Assembly (NCBI GenBank): GCA_044238735.1 | Contig: JBIICS010000076.1 | Coordinates: 1-13,661 of the forward strand | Source of the DNA: JBIICS01 sp044238735 | Lineage (GTDB): Bacteria; Bacteroidota; Bacteroidia; UBA4408 | Length of the DNA stretch: 13,661 nucleotides | Direction of reading: 5' to 3' | The notes under the pieces: model-generated | The model's database searches: none | What the model was told of the DNA's origin: nothing | Seen by the model: only the letters and a program-made list of their open reading frames with translations | Shown here: piece by piece, positions 1 through 6,592 of the stretch | How positions within the stretch are numbered: position 1 is the first letter of the stretch | Layout: each line of letters begins with the position of its first letter | Program-made: the position numbers and the translations under genes

Positions 1-952
1 AAAAGAAAATAACAAAAAAGGCCACAATGTATATTACAATAATACGCTCGCGTTCTACTTTAGTTAATGATTTATCAGATATAATTAATCCGGCTAATGT
101 TAAGCCACTCGCGTATATAATTGGATAGATAACTGTTTTTACAATATTAGTTCCGGATATAAAATAACGAATAGAAAAAAACAAAACTATAAATGCAATT
201 ACGGCTGTAAACAAGGCTTTAGGGGTAAACTCAGCTTTTTCGGCTTCGCCTTCCTCAAAATCTGAGTTATCTCTTTTAGAGGGTAAACCACCCAAAGGCT
301 TTCCTTCGGGAGTAACAACATATTTATTTTTTAATGCCCAAAAAATAATGGTACCTAATACCATAGCAATACCCGCAGCAAGGAAACCCCATTTAAAAGC
401 ATGCACGTCTCTTATTCCTCCTGCATCTTTAACATCGCCAACAATCGGACAAATTAACTGACCCAAAAATGCACCCAGGTTAATACCCATATAAAAAATA
501 GTAAAGGCAGTATCTAATTTAGATTTTTCTTGTTTGGGATATAAGCTACCCACCATGCTGGAAATATTAGGTTTAAAAAAACCATTTCCAAAAATAATAA
601 TGGTTAAAGCTGTCCACATTAAAGTGGTAGCTAAACCTAAGTTAGAGGCAAAAATACTTGCACTGGCAAAAAGAAAAAATTGCCCAATTGCCATCATAAT
701 ACCCCCAAGCATAATACAATTACGATTTCCGAAAAAACGATCAGAAATAAAACCACCTAACATGGGAGTTAAATAACATAATCCTAAAAAACCTCCATAA
801 ATTAACGAAGACTCTTCTTCTTTCATCATTAAAGAGTTTACCAAGAAAAGAGTTAAAAGGGCTCGCATTCCATAAAAATTGAAACGTTCCCACATTTCGG
901 TTCCAAATAAAACCCATAATCCTTTTGGATGTTTAGCTGCTGAATTTGACAT
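1..952 (-). CDS. POT/PTR-family proton-dependent oligopeptide transporter (C-terminus off the window)
   Basis: This is an inner-membrane major-facilitator protein that, by family, imports di- and tripeptides with protons. Reading from the ATG at 952-950, the frame stays open to the window edge, giving 317 residues of a protein usually longer than 450. POT hallmarks are visible: E19-x-x-E22-R23-F24 in the first helix (proton coupling and peptide binding), the loop 2-3 motif with D71-R72 at about 66-77, a GNGFFKPN segment at 121-128, and the second family signature FYMGINLGA at 152-160. Several hydrophobic helices are evident. A charged loop around 215-240 lies between the two helix bundles. 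The gene is divergent from the MoxR gene, with 128 bases between the starts. Substrate range cannot be read from sequence; the family assignment is firm. Confidence 0.93.
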   Translation of the reverse strand, partial: MSNSAAKHPKGLWVLFGTEMWERFNFYGMRALLTLFLVNSLMMKEEESSLIYGGFLGLCYLTPMLGGFISDRFFGNRNCIMLGGIMMAIGQFFLFASASIFASNLGLATTLMWTALTIIIFGNGFFKPNISSMVGSLYPKQEKSKLDTAFTIFYMGINLGAFLGQLICPIVGDVKDAGGIRDVHAFKWGFLAAGIAMVLGTIIFWALKNKYVVTPEGKPLGGLPSKRDNSDFEEGEAEKAEFTPKALFTAVIAFIVLFFSIRYFISGTNIVKTVIYPIIYASGLTLAGLIISDKSLTKVERERIIVIYIVAFFVIFF

Positions 953-1034
953 GCTTAAATTTAATTTTGTTAATACGCTCGCAATTTAATAATTTTTAAG
1001 AAAGTATTGGTTAAAAAATACCTAAGCGGAATGG

Positions 1035-1064
1035 TTAAGTTTTAGCCCTTTAAGCTTATATTTA
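1035..1064 (+). promoter_or_regulatory. possible weak promoter for the moxR-M42 pair
   Basis: In the 128-base divergent gap, TATATTTA (1057-1064) matches the Bacteroidota -7 consensus TAnnTTTG except for the last base. TTA at 1035-1037 sits 19 bases upstream, where TTG is expected. A start of transcription shortly after 1064 would leave a leader of roughly ten bases. In so AT-rich a gap this could be chance. I saw no convincing promoter for the divergent transporter gene. Confidence 0.2.
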
Positions 1065-1080
1065 AAGCCAATTTACCTCT

Positions 1081-2049
1081 ATGGAACAAAATTTTGCCTC
1101 CAATGCTCAGGCTGTTGATGCATTTAAAGAAAAGATAAACGAACTACGTAAGGAAATATCTAAAGTTATTGTAGGCCAAGATGAAATAGTTAAAGACGTT
1201 CTAATTAGCATTTTTGGCAAGGGTCATTGCCTTTTAGTGGGAGTGCCCGGTTTAGCTAAAACACTATTGGTAAACACTATTGCCGATGTGTTGGGGTTAA
1301 GTTTTAACCGGATTCAGTTTACCCCCGACTTAATGCCCTCTGACATTATTGGTTCAGAAATTTTAGACGAAAGCAGAACATTTAAATTTATTAAAGGTCC
1401 TGTATTTTCTAATGTTATTTTAGCCGATGAAATTAACCGTACCCCTCCTAAAACCCAGGCCGCATTGCTGGAGGCCATGCAAGAAAAATCGGTTACTGCG
1501 GCCGGACAGCGATATCTTTTAGACAATCCCTTTTTCGTATTAGCTACTCAAAACCCAATAGAACAAGAAGGAACTTACCCCCTACCCGAGGCTCAATTAG
1601 ATCGTTTTATGTTTAATCTTTGGCTTGATTATCCTAAATACCACGAAGAACTTTTAATTGCCCGAAATACTACCAGCGGAGAATCGGTTCAGTTAAAGAA
1701 AATATTAAGCGCTTCTGAAATTGTGTTTTTCCAAGATCTTGTTAGAAAACTCCCTGTAACCGATAATGTTCTGGAATATGCAGTTAAACTAACGGTTAAA
1801 ACACGTCCGGGTTCGGAATTTGCCCCAGAGTTAATTAATAAGTATATATCATGGGGTGCAGGTCCCAGAGCCTCTCAAAACTTAATTGTTGGTGCTAAAT
1901 GCCATGCCGCATTAAATGGAAAATACGCACCCGATATTGAAGATGTTAAAGCTATTGCAATCCCCGTATTACGACATCGTTTAGTAAGAAATTACATGGC
2001 AGAGGCCGAAGGAATCTCAATTGAAAGTATCATAAAAAATATATTATAA
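1081..2049 (+). CDS. MoxR-family AAA+ ATPase
   Basis: This is a cytoplasmic AAA+ ATPase of 322 residues, the normal length for MoxR proteins, which act as chaperone-like remodellers for partner proteins, often ones with VWA domains. Motifs in order: Walker A G54-VPGLA-K60-T61, Walker B VILAD116-E117, sensor 1 ATQN at 155-158, the LPEAQLDRF segment with likely arginine finger R175, and the sensor 2-like GAGPRAS at 259-265. The C-terminal lid follows to residue 322. The ATG at 1081 gives a normal-length N-terminus; an in-frame ATG further upstream would have to lie in the non-coding divergent gap. The stop overlaps the start of the M42 peptidase gene in TAATG, so the two are probably co-translated. 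The usual DUF58 and VWA partners are absent here, so the client is unknown. Confidence 0.93.
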   Translation: MEQNFASNAQAVDAFKEKINELRKEISKVIVGQDEIVKDVLISIFGKGHCLLVGVPGLAKTLLVNTIADVLGLSFNRIQFTPDLMPSDIIGSEILDESRTFKFIKGPVFSNVILADEINRTPPKTQAALLEAMQEKSVTAAGQRYLLDNPFFVLATQNPIEQEGTYPLPEAQLDRFMFNLWLDYPKYHEELLIARNTTSGESVQLKKILSASEIVFFQDLVRKLPVTDNVLEYAVKLTVKTRPGSEFAPELINKYISWGAGPRASQNLIVGAKCHAALNGKYAPDIEDVKAIAIPVLRHRLVRNYMAEAEGISIESIIKNIL

Positions 2050-3194
2050 TGGCTAAAAAAAACCAGGCTAAGTCAAATGCCAAACCATCATCTAAAGCAA
2101 AAAGTGCAAAATCAAAAAGCATCTTAAAAGATTCATCGATTGATTTTTTAACTAAATATATCAATAATGCTGCCCCAACCGGTTTTGAAAGCGAGGGACA
2201 AAAGCTGTGGTTAGATTATATTAAACCCTACATTGACACCTATTTTGTAGATAATTATGGAACTGCAGTTGGAGTTATTAATCCTGAAGCAGAATACAAA
2301 GTTGTAATAGAAGCACATGCCGATGAGATATCGTGGTTTGTTCATTACATAACGAATGATGGGTTTATTTATTTAAGGAGAAACGGCGGGAGTGATCATT
2401 TAATTGCTCCTTCTAAAAGAGTAAACATCCATACCGATAAAGGAATTGTGAAAGCTGTTTTTGGATGGCCTGCTATACATGTTCGGGATGCAGCTAAAGA
2501 AGAAACACCAAGTTTAAAAAACATTTTTCTGGATTGTGGATGCAAAACTAAAGATGAAGTTGAAGCCCTTGGGATACATGTTGGTTGTGTTGTAACCTAC
2601 GAAGATGAGTTTATGACCCTTAACAACCGGTATTTTTTAGGCAGAGCCTTAGATAATAGAATTGGCGGGTTTATGATTGCAGAAGTGGCCCGTTTGTTAT
2701 CTGAAAATAAAAAGAAACTTCCATTTGGCTTATATATTACAAATTCTGTTCAGGAAGAAGTTGGTTTGCGTGGTGCCGAAATGATTGTGCAAACGATTAA
2801 ACCCAATATTGCTATTGTTACCGATGTTTGTCATGACACTCAAACTCCCATGATGAATAAAATCAGCAATGGTGATTTATCTTGTGGTAAAGGGCCTGTA
2901 TTAACGGTTGGTCCGGCAGTACAAAACAATTTATTAAAACTAGTTCAGGATTCTGCTCATAAAAACAATTTGCCTTTTCAAAGAGCAGCGGTAAGCCGTG
3001 CAACCGGAACCGATACAGATGCATTTGCTTATGCTACAGGTGGAGTTCCATCGGTATTAATTTCTCTACCATTACGATATATGCACACAACGGTAGAAAT
3101 GGTTCACAAAGACGATGTGGAAAACGTTATAAAGTTAATTTATCAATCGTTATTAAGCATCAAGAATAATCAGGATTTTAGATACATTAAATAA
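2049..3194 (+). CDS. M42-family metallo-aminopeptidase (FrvX/glutamyl-aminopeptidase type)
   Basis: This is probably a cytoplasmic two-metal aminopeptidase that trims residues from peptide N-termini. It has 381 residues. All expected M42 metal and catalytic positions are visible: H90-x-D92 in EAHADEI, the bridging D202 in RALDNR, E236 (catalytic base) and E237 (metal) in SVQEEVGLRG, D259 in VTDV, and H346 in RYMHTTVE. The first 24 residues are a Lys/Ala/Ser-rich tail that precedes the family core; no alternative in-frame ATG lies between it and the core, so the tail appears real. The start codon overlaps the MoxR stop (TAATG). No signal peptide is seen. By family these enzymes form large dodecameric shells; M42 members have also been annotated as endoglucanases, which I consider less likely here. 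Confidence 0.93.
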   Translation: MAKKNQAKSNAKPSSKAKSAKSKSILKDSSIDFLTKYINNAAPTGFESEGQKLWLDYIKPYIDTYFVDNYGTAVGVINPEAEYKVVIEAHADEISWFVHYITNDGFIYLRRNGGSDHLIAPSKRVNIHTDKGIVKAVFGWPAIHVRDAAKEETPSLKNIFLDCGCKTKDEVEALGIHVGCVVTYEDEFMTLNNRYFLGRALDNRIGGFMIAEVARLLSENKKKLPFGLYITNSVQEEVGLRGAEMIVQTIKPNIAIVTDVCHDTQTPMMNKISNGDLSCGKGPVLTVGPAVQNNLLKLVQDSAHKNNLPFQRAAVSRATGTDTDAFAYATGGVPSVLISLPLRYMHTTVEMVHKDDVENVIKLIYQSLLSIKNNQDFRYIK

Positions 3195-3196
3195 AA

Positions 3197-3279
3197 TAAG
3201 TTGAAAGTTATAAGTTGAGCGTTAAAAAAGAAATAAATCTTACATTATCCTCAAGTCTTAACTCTCAACAATCAACTTA
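3197..3279 (+). repeat. imperfect inverted repeat containing a tandem 14-base unit
   Basis: Most of the 87-base gap between the M42 and lipoprotein genes forms a potential hairpin. TAAGTTGA (3197-3204) pairs perfectly with TCAACTTA (3272-3279). GTTGAG plus GTTAA (3214-3219 and 3221-3225) pair with TTAAC plus CTCAAC (3258-3262 and 3264-3269) around one mismatch. The loop is 32 bases. The left arm is itself a tandem duplication, 3197-3210 and 3211-3224, identical at 12 of 14 bases. It could be a dispersed intergenic repeat, a transcript-end hairpin or an mRNA-stability element. It ends 2 bases before the lipoprotein ATG, so its RNA form could affect translation initiation. Confidence 0.6.
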
Positions 3280-3281
3280 AC

Positions 3282-3947
3282 ATGAAATCTTTCTATTTTA
3301 TCATCGCAGTTCTATTAATTTCTTCTTGTGCTCCAAGCCATTTTGTTAAACCTCTGGCTAAGAAAGAGAAACAAGTTAATTTGGCTTTAGGGGGTCCCGT
3401 TATTTCTAATTTAGGTTTCCCAATGCCTATTCCATTTATAAGTGCCACCTACGGACAAGGATTAGATAGCGCAACCACTGTTTATGGAGGAGTAAATTTA
3501 ACATCGGCGGTATTTGGAAATTTTCAAACACAATTAGGATTAAACCGGGCATTAACTTTCTGTAAGGGCAAAACACCTGGTTTCTCAGTTTCGCCGTCTA
3601 TTAATTTAATTGTTAGAGATTCCAAAACCATTGCTTTTTATCCACAATTAGATTTAAATGCCTGGTGGGATTTTGGTGTTTCTAAACAACATTACATTTA
3701 CGCCGGAATTAACAATTGGTTTGAATTAAAAACCATTCGAGCTCATGAGCAACCTCAATCCACTAACCTTATTTTTAGTCCACAATTAGGAGTTCTGTTT
3801 AGCAAAGGTACCTGGCGATTTAATATGGAAACCAAGATGATTGGACCAAATTTATCCAATAAAGATATTGTAGTTGATTATGTTAGTCCGCTAAGCCGAA
3901 CTGGTGCATTAGGCTTTTATTTTGGTTTATCTAAATCTTTTAAATAA
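3282..3947 (+). CDS. putative lipoprotein of unknown function
   Basis: I do not recognise this 221-residue protein. The first 16 residues form a short lipoprotein signal: a hydrophobic stretch ending in the lipobox ISSC with the lipidated cysteine at C16, so it is probably anchored to a membrane on the periplasmic side. No acidic surface-export signal follows the cysteine (next residues are APSH). The rest is rich in Gly, Asn, Phe and Trp, with alternating hydrophobic and polar residues that suggest beta strands. It ends in GFYFGLSKSF, an aromatic-ended terminal strand like those of outer-membrane barrels or beta-sandwiches. The downstream hydrolase lipoprotein starts one base after its stop, so the two are very likely one transcription unit. 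Confidence 0.8.
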   Translation: MKSFYFIIAVLLISSCAPSHFVKPLAKKEKQVNLALGGPVISNLGFPMPIPFISATYGQGLDSATTVYGGVNLTSAVFGNFQTQLGLNRALTFCKGKTPGFSVSPSINLIVRDSKTIAFYPQLDLNAWWDFGVSKQHYIYAGINNWFELKTIRAHEQPQSTNLIFSPQLGVLFSKGTWRFNMETKMIGPNLSNKDIVVDYVSPLSRTGALGFYFGLSKSFK

Positions 3948-3948
3948 A

Positions 3949-4842
3949 ATGAGAACTTACTTCATACTTTTATTAGTAATTACAACATTTTGCGGATGTC
4001 AGCGATTAGACCCCATGATGTTTAACAACGATAATACCATATCCGAATATAAGCGAGATCAGTTTATTAAAGATGTTGATTTTATACTCGACGACTCTTA
4101 TACCATTCCCAATAATTTAATTACAGAAATAATATTAGAATCGAAAACAGAAAAAGAAAAAACGCCTACAAAAATATATGCAACCTATATTGGTGATCTA
4201 TCGAAAATTTCTATCGACACAGTAATTATGTATTGCCATGGAAATAAATGGCACATGGATTTTTATTGGCAACGAGCTAAACTTTTAGCCAATGTAGGAG
4301 GCAAAAATCGTTTTGGTGTAATGACGGTAGATTACCGTGGATATGGATTATCAGAAGGAAAGTCAACCGAAGATGGTATGTATGCAGACGTTGATGCCTG
4401 TTTAAAATGGTTAAAACAAAAAGGTTTAAGTAGCAATCGCCTGGTTATTTATGGTTTTAGTTTAGGTTCGGCTCCAAGTTGCGAATTAACTGCCCATCCA
4501 AGAAGTTTAACTCCCACTAAATTAATTTTGGAGGCTCCATTTGCCTCATCGGATGTTTTGGTTCAAGATGCCAGCAAACTGGCCCTTAGTCCGAAATTTT
4601 TAGCTGATACTAAAATTGATAATGCCGAAGAAATAAAAAATGTAAAGCAAGACTTATTTTGGATTCATGGCATAGCCGATGATTATTTATCTTACAAAAC
4701 GCACGGACAAATTATATACAATAATTACAGAGGCTCCTATAAAGAAGCTCATTTAGTTGATGGTGCAGGGCATGGATCTGTTCCAAACACATTTGGATTT
4801 GAAAATTATAAGAAAGCATTGGAAAAATTTATTAGGAGATAA
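3949..4842 (+). CDS. lipoprotein alpha/beta-hydrolase (serine hydrolase)
   Basis: This is a membrane-anchored serine hydrolase of 297 residues. I take the ATG at 3949, not the in-frame ATG at 3922 inside the preceding gene, because 3949 puts a lipoprotein signal directly at the N-terminus: MRTYFILLLV leads into FCGC, with C17 the likely lipidated residue. The alpha/beta-hydrolase landmarks are complete: the oxyanion region HGNK at 97-100, the DYRGYG strand-loop at 128-133, the nucleophile elbow GFSLG with S171, the acid in GIADD (D244 or D245), and the base H285 in GAGHG. No large lid insertion is seen. Homologues include BAAT/BEM46-like esterases and peptidases, so the substrate remains open. 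It lies one base after the preceding lipoprotein gene. Confidence 0.88.
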   Translation: MRTYFILLLVITTFCGCQRLDPMMFNNDNTISEYKRDQFIKDVDFILDDSYTIPNNLITEIILESKTEKEKTPTKIYATYIGDLSKISIDTVIMYCHGNKWHMDFYWQRAKLLANVGGKNRFGVMTVDYRGYGLSEGKSTEDGMYADVDACLKWLKQKGLSSNRLVIYGFSLGSAPSCELTAHPRSLTPTKLILEAPFASSDVLVQDASKLALSPKFLADTKIDNAEEIKNVKQDLFWIHGIADDYLSYKTHGQIIYNNYRGSYKEAHLVDGAGHGSVPNTFGFENYKKALEKFIRR

Positions 4843-4843
4843 A

Positions 4844-4891
4844 TTTATTGTTTTGTTAGAGGCGTTTTTATTTTTTAAAAATAACAATAAA
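4844..4891 (+). repeat. AT-rich inverted repeat after the hydrolase gene
   Basis: TTTATTGTT (4844-4852) is perfectly complementary to AACAATAAA (4883-4891), with a 30-base AT-rich interior that includes the near-palindrome at 4870-4882. It begins one base after the hydrolase stop and may help end or protect that transcript. It lacks a GC-rich stem and U-tail, so it is not a standard intrinsic terminator. The remainder of the 114-base gap shows no convincing promoter. Confidence 0.35.
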
Positions 4892-4956
4892 CGAAATTAA
4901 GAATTAGCAGCTAAAAACGATTATAAAACTAAGGGGATTAAAAATTCAATTCATTC

Positions 4957-5736
4957 TTGCCAAACATTCACCAAATAACCTCTTATGTTAAGTATCTTTT
5001 AAGTGCAAAGGATGAACACTCCATTCATGCACCCTTTATTTTTAATCTATACACAGAAGTAATATGCGATGAGAATCCTTTTTATGTATTTGAGCAATTA
5101 GAAGGTATTAGATCCATCTTACTTAAATCAAATAAAACGCTTAATATTGAGGATTGGGGCGCAGGAAAAGGAGGTTCCTACAAGCGAAAAGTAAGTTCAA
5201 TAGCATCAAGCAGTTTAAAAAATTCAAAGTATGCACAGTTATTGTTCAGACTTGTAAATCATTTTAAACCCCAACAAATTATAGAACTAGGTACCTCGCT
5301 CGGAATAACAACTATGTATCTGGCTTATCCCAATAAAGATAGCAGCGTTACCACTTTTGAAGGTTCAAACGAAATTGCATCTATTGCAGAACTTAATTTT
5401 AAACAACTCAATCAAAATCATATTAGCTTAATAAGGGGCAATATGGACAACACCCTAACAACACTTCTAAAAAAAATAAATAGGGTTGACTTTGCCTTTA
5501 TTGACGGAAACCACAGTTACGCTGCAACTATTAATTATTTTAACAATATATTGAATCATACCCATCAAAATTCAATATTGGTTTTAGATGATATATACTG
5601 GAGCAAAGAAATGACAAAAGCATGGGAGGAAATTAAAAAAAATCCTAAAGTATCTTCTACAATTGATTTATATCAGTTAGGAATTGTATTTTTAAATAAC
5701 GATTTAACTAAACAACATTTTAAACTTCGATTTTAA
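4957..5736 (+). CDS. class I SAM-dependent methyltransferase with TTG start
   Basis: This 259-residue protein has a Rossmann methyltransferase domain from about residue 90 to 235. Motif I is ELGTSLG at 110-116 and binds S-adenosylmethionine. An acidic residue ending the second strand (E135 in TTFEGS) should bind the ribose. FIDGNHSY at 171-178 and LVLDD at 198-202 resemble the O-methyltransferase/Methyltransf_24 group. The N-terminal segment with DEHSIHAPF at about 19-27 and the WGAGKGG motif at 67-73 recur in Bacteroidota homologues as I recall them. Initiation appears to use TTG at 4957: an in-frame TAA at 4939-4941 blocks any further upstream start, and the first in-frame ATG is at residue 120, inside the domain. 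The stop overlaps the ABC ATPase start (TAATG). The methyl acceptor is unknown. Confidence 0.87.
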   Translation: MPNIHQITSYVKYLLSAKDEHSIHAPFIFNLYTEVICDENPFYVFEQLEGIRSILLKSNKTLNIEDWGAGKGGSYKRKVSSIASSSLKNSKYAQLLFRLVNHFKPQQIIELGTSLGITTMYLAYPNKDSSVTTFEGSNEIASIAELNFKQLNQNHISLIRGNMDNTLTTLLKKINRVDFAFIDGNHSYAATINYFNNILNHTHQNSILVLDDIYWSKEMTKAWEEIKKNPKVSSTIDLYQLGIVFLNNDLTKQHFKLRF

Positions 5737-6455
5737 TGGAGGAAATTATTAAACTGGAGAACATTTCAAGAACCTATAAAATTGGAACTGAAACCGTTCA
5801 TGCATTAAGATCGGTTACCTTAAACATTAACAAAGGTGAATACGTTGCTTTAATGGGACCTTCCGGTTCGGGTAAATCAACATTAATGAATATGCTGGGT
5901 TGTTTAGATACCCCAAGCGGTGGCACTTATATTTTAAATGGAAAAGATGTAAGTAAAATGCCTGATAATGATTTAGCCGAAGTGCGCAACAAAGAAATTG
6001 GTTTTGTCTTTCAAACTTTTAACCTGTTACCCCGAAATACAACTCTTGAAAACGTTATGTTGCCCCTAATTTATGCGGGTTATTCTAAACCAGAACGTCA
6101 AAGGCAAGCAGAAAAAGTATTAGATCAGGTTGGTTTAACTAACAGAATGCATCACAAGCCAAATGAATTAAGCGGCGGTCAAAGACAAAGAGTAGCTATT
6201 GCCAGAGCGCTCGTAAACAATCCCTCTATCATATTGGCTGATGAACCTACCGGTAACCTCGATACCAAAACATCTGTAGAAATTATGGGCTTATTTGAAG
6301 AAATACACACACATGGTAATACTATAATTTTAGTTACGCACGAAGAGGATATTGCGCTGCATGCTCATCGTATTATTAGACTGAGGGACGGCTTAGTTGA
6401 AAGTGATAAATTAAATGAAAAAATAACAAAAGTTAAGGAACGTCAAATCGCCTAG
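5736..6455 (+). CDS. ABC transporter ATP-binding protein, MacB/LolD type
   Basis: This is the cytoplasmic ATPase subunit of an ABC transporter, 239 residues, a full single domain. It has Walker A GPSGSGKST at 41-49, Q-loop Q93 in VFQTFNLLP, signature LSGGQ at 145-149, Walker B IILADE with D169 and E170, D-loop GNLD at 173-176, and H-loop H202 in THEED. The FNLLP and DEPTGNLD wording is typical of the MacB/LolD/FtsE group, whose transporters are mechanotransducers acting on lipoproteins, peptides or cell-wall hydrolases at the envelope, not classic importers. No permease gene lies on either side, so the partner must be encoded elsewhere. It starts in a TAATG overlap with the methyltransferase stop and is probably translated from the same mRNA. 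Confidence 0.94.
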   Translation: MEEIIKLENISRTYKIGTETVHALRSVTLNINKGEYVALMGPSGSGKSTLMNMLGCLDTPSGGTYILNGKDVSKMPDNDLAEVRNKEIGFVFQTFNLLPRNTTLENVMLPLIYAGYSKPERQRQAEKVLDQVGLTNRMHHKPNELSGGQRQRVAIARALVNNPSIILADEPTGNLDTKTSVEIMGLFEEIHTHGNTIILVTHEEDIALHAHRIIRLRDGLVESDKLNEKITKVKERQIA

Positions 6456-6497
6456 AATTTTTAATTCAATTAATAAATAGAATCTTTTTCCTTTCTT

Positions 6498-6522
6498 AAA
6501 GGTGTTGATAAAATGCCTTTTT
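6498..6522 (+). terminator. possible weak terminator after the ABC gene
   Basis: AAAGG (6498-6502) can pair with CCTTT (6516-6520), helped by possible T-G wobble pairs inside, and the right arm runs into five T's (6518-6522). It lies 43 bases after the ABC stop and before the dnaX promoter, where a terminator would be expected. The stem is short, so the call is tentative. Confidence 0.3.
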
Positions 6523-6569
6523 AGTTAATATGTAAAGCGGATAATGAGCGAATTTAAATATTCCCTTTT

Positions 6570-6577
6570 TATCTTTG
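6570..6577 (+). promoter_or_regulatory. dnaX promoter, -7 element TATCTTTG
   Basis: TATCTTTG is an exact match to the Bacteroidota -7 consensus TAnnTTTG, 15 bases before the dnaX ATG at 6593. No TTG is seen at the usual distance upstream, so the -33 element is weak or absent. The position also helps choose the start: an in-frame TTG at 6575 lies inside this element and would precede the expected transcription start, so translation should begin at 6593 from a very short leader. Confidence 0.6.
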
Positions 6578-6592
6578 TATACCTTACCAATT

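Noticed and set aside
534..776. Plus-strand open frame of 80 codons
   Set aside because: It lies wholly inside the minus-strand peptide transporter, which has clear POT motifs across the same bases; the plus-strand product is low-complexity.
40..982. Exact 12-base repeat TAATACGCTCGC at 40-51 and 971-982
   Set aside because: One copy is coding sequence of the transporter and the other is in its upstream region. A single 12-mer match in a window this size is within chance, and no longer similarity flanks it.
2055..2062. A8 run just after the M42 start codon as a possible phase-variation tract
   Set aside because: A8 runs occur several times in this AT-rich window, for example in the methyltransferase gene, and encode ordinary Lys/Asn codons here; nothing marks this one as special.
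3922..3948. Upstream in-frame ATG extending the hydrolase by nine residues
   Set aside because: It lies within the preceding coding sequence and would put a polar extension before the lipoprotein signal; the ATG at 3949 gives a standard signal peptide.
6575..6592. TTG start extending DnaX by six residues
   Set aside because: It sits within the -7 promoter element, so it would not be in the mRNA from that promoter; the ATG at 6593 matches the usual DnaX N-terminus.
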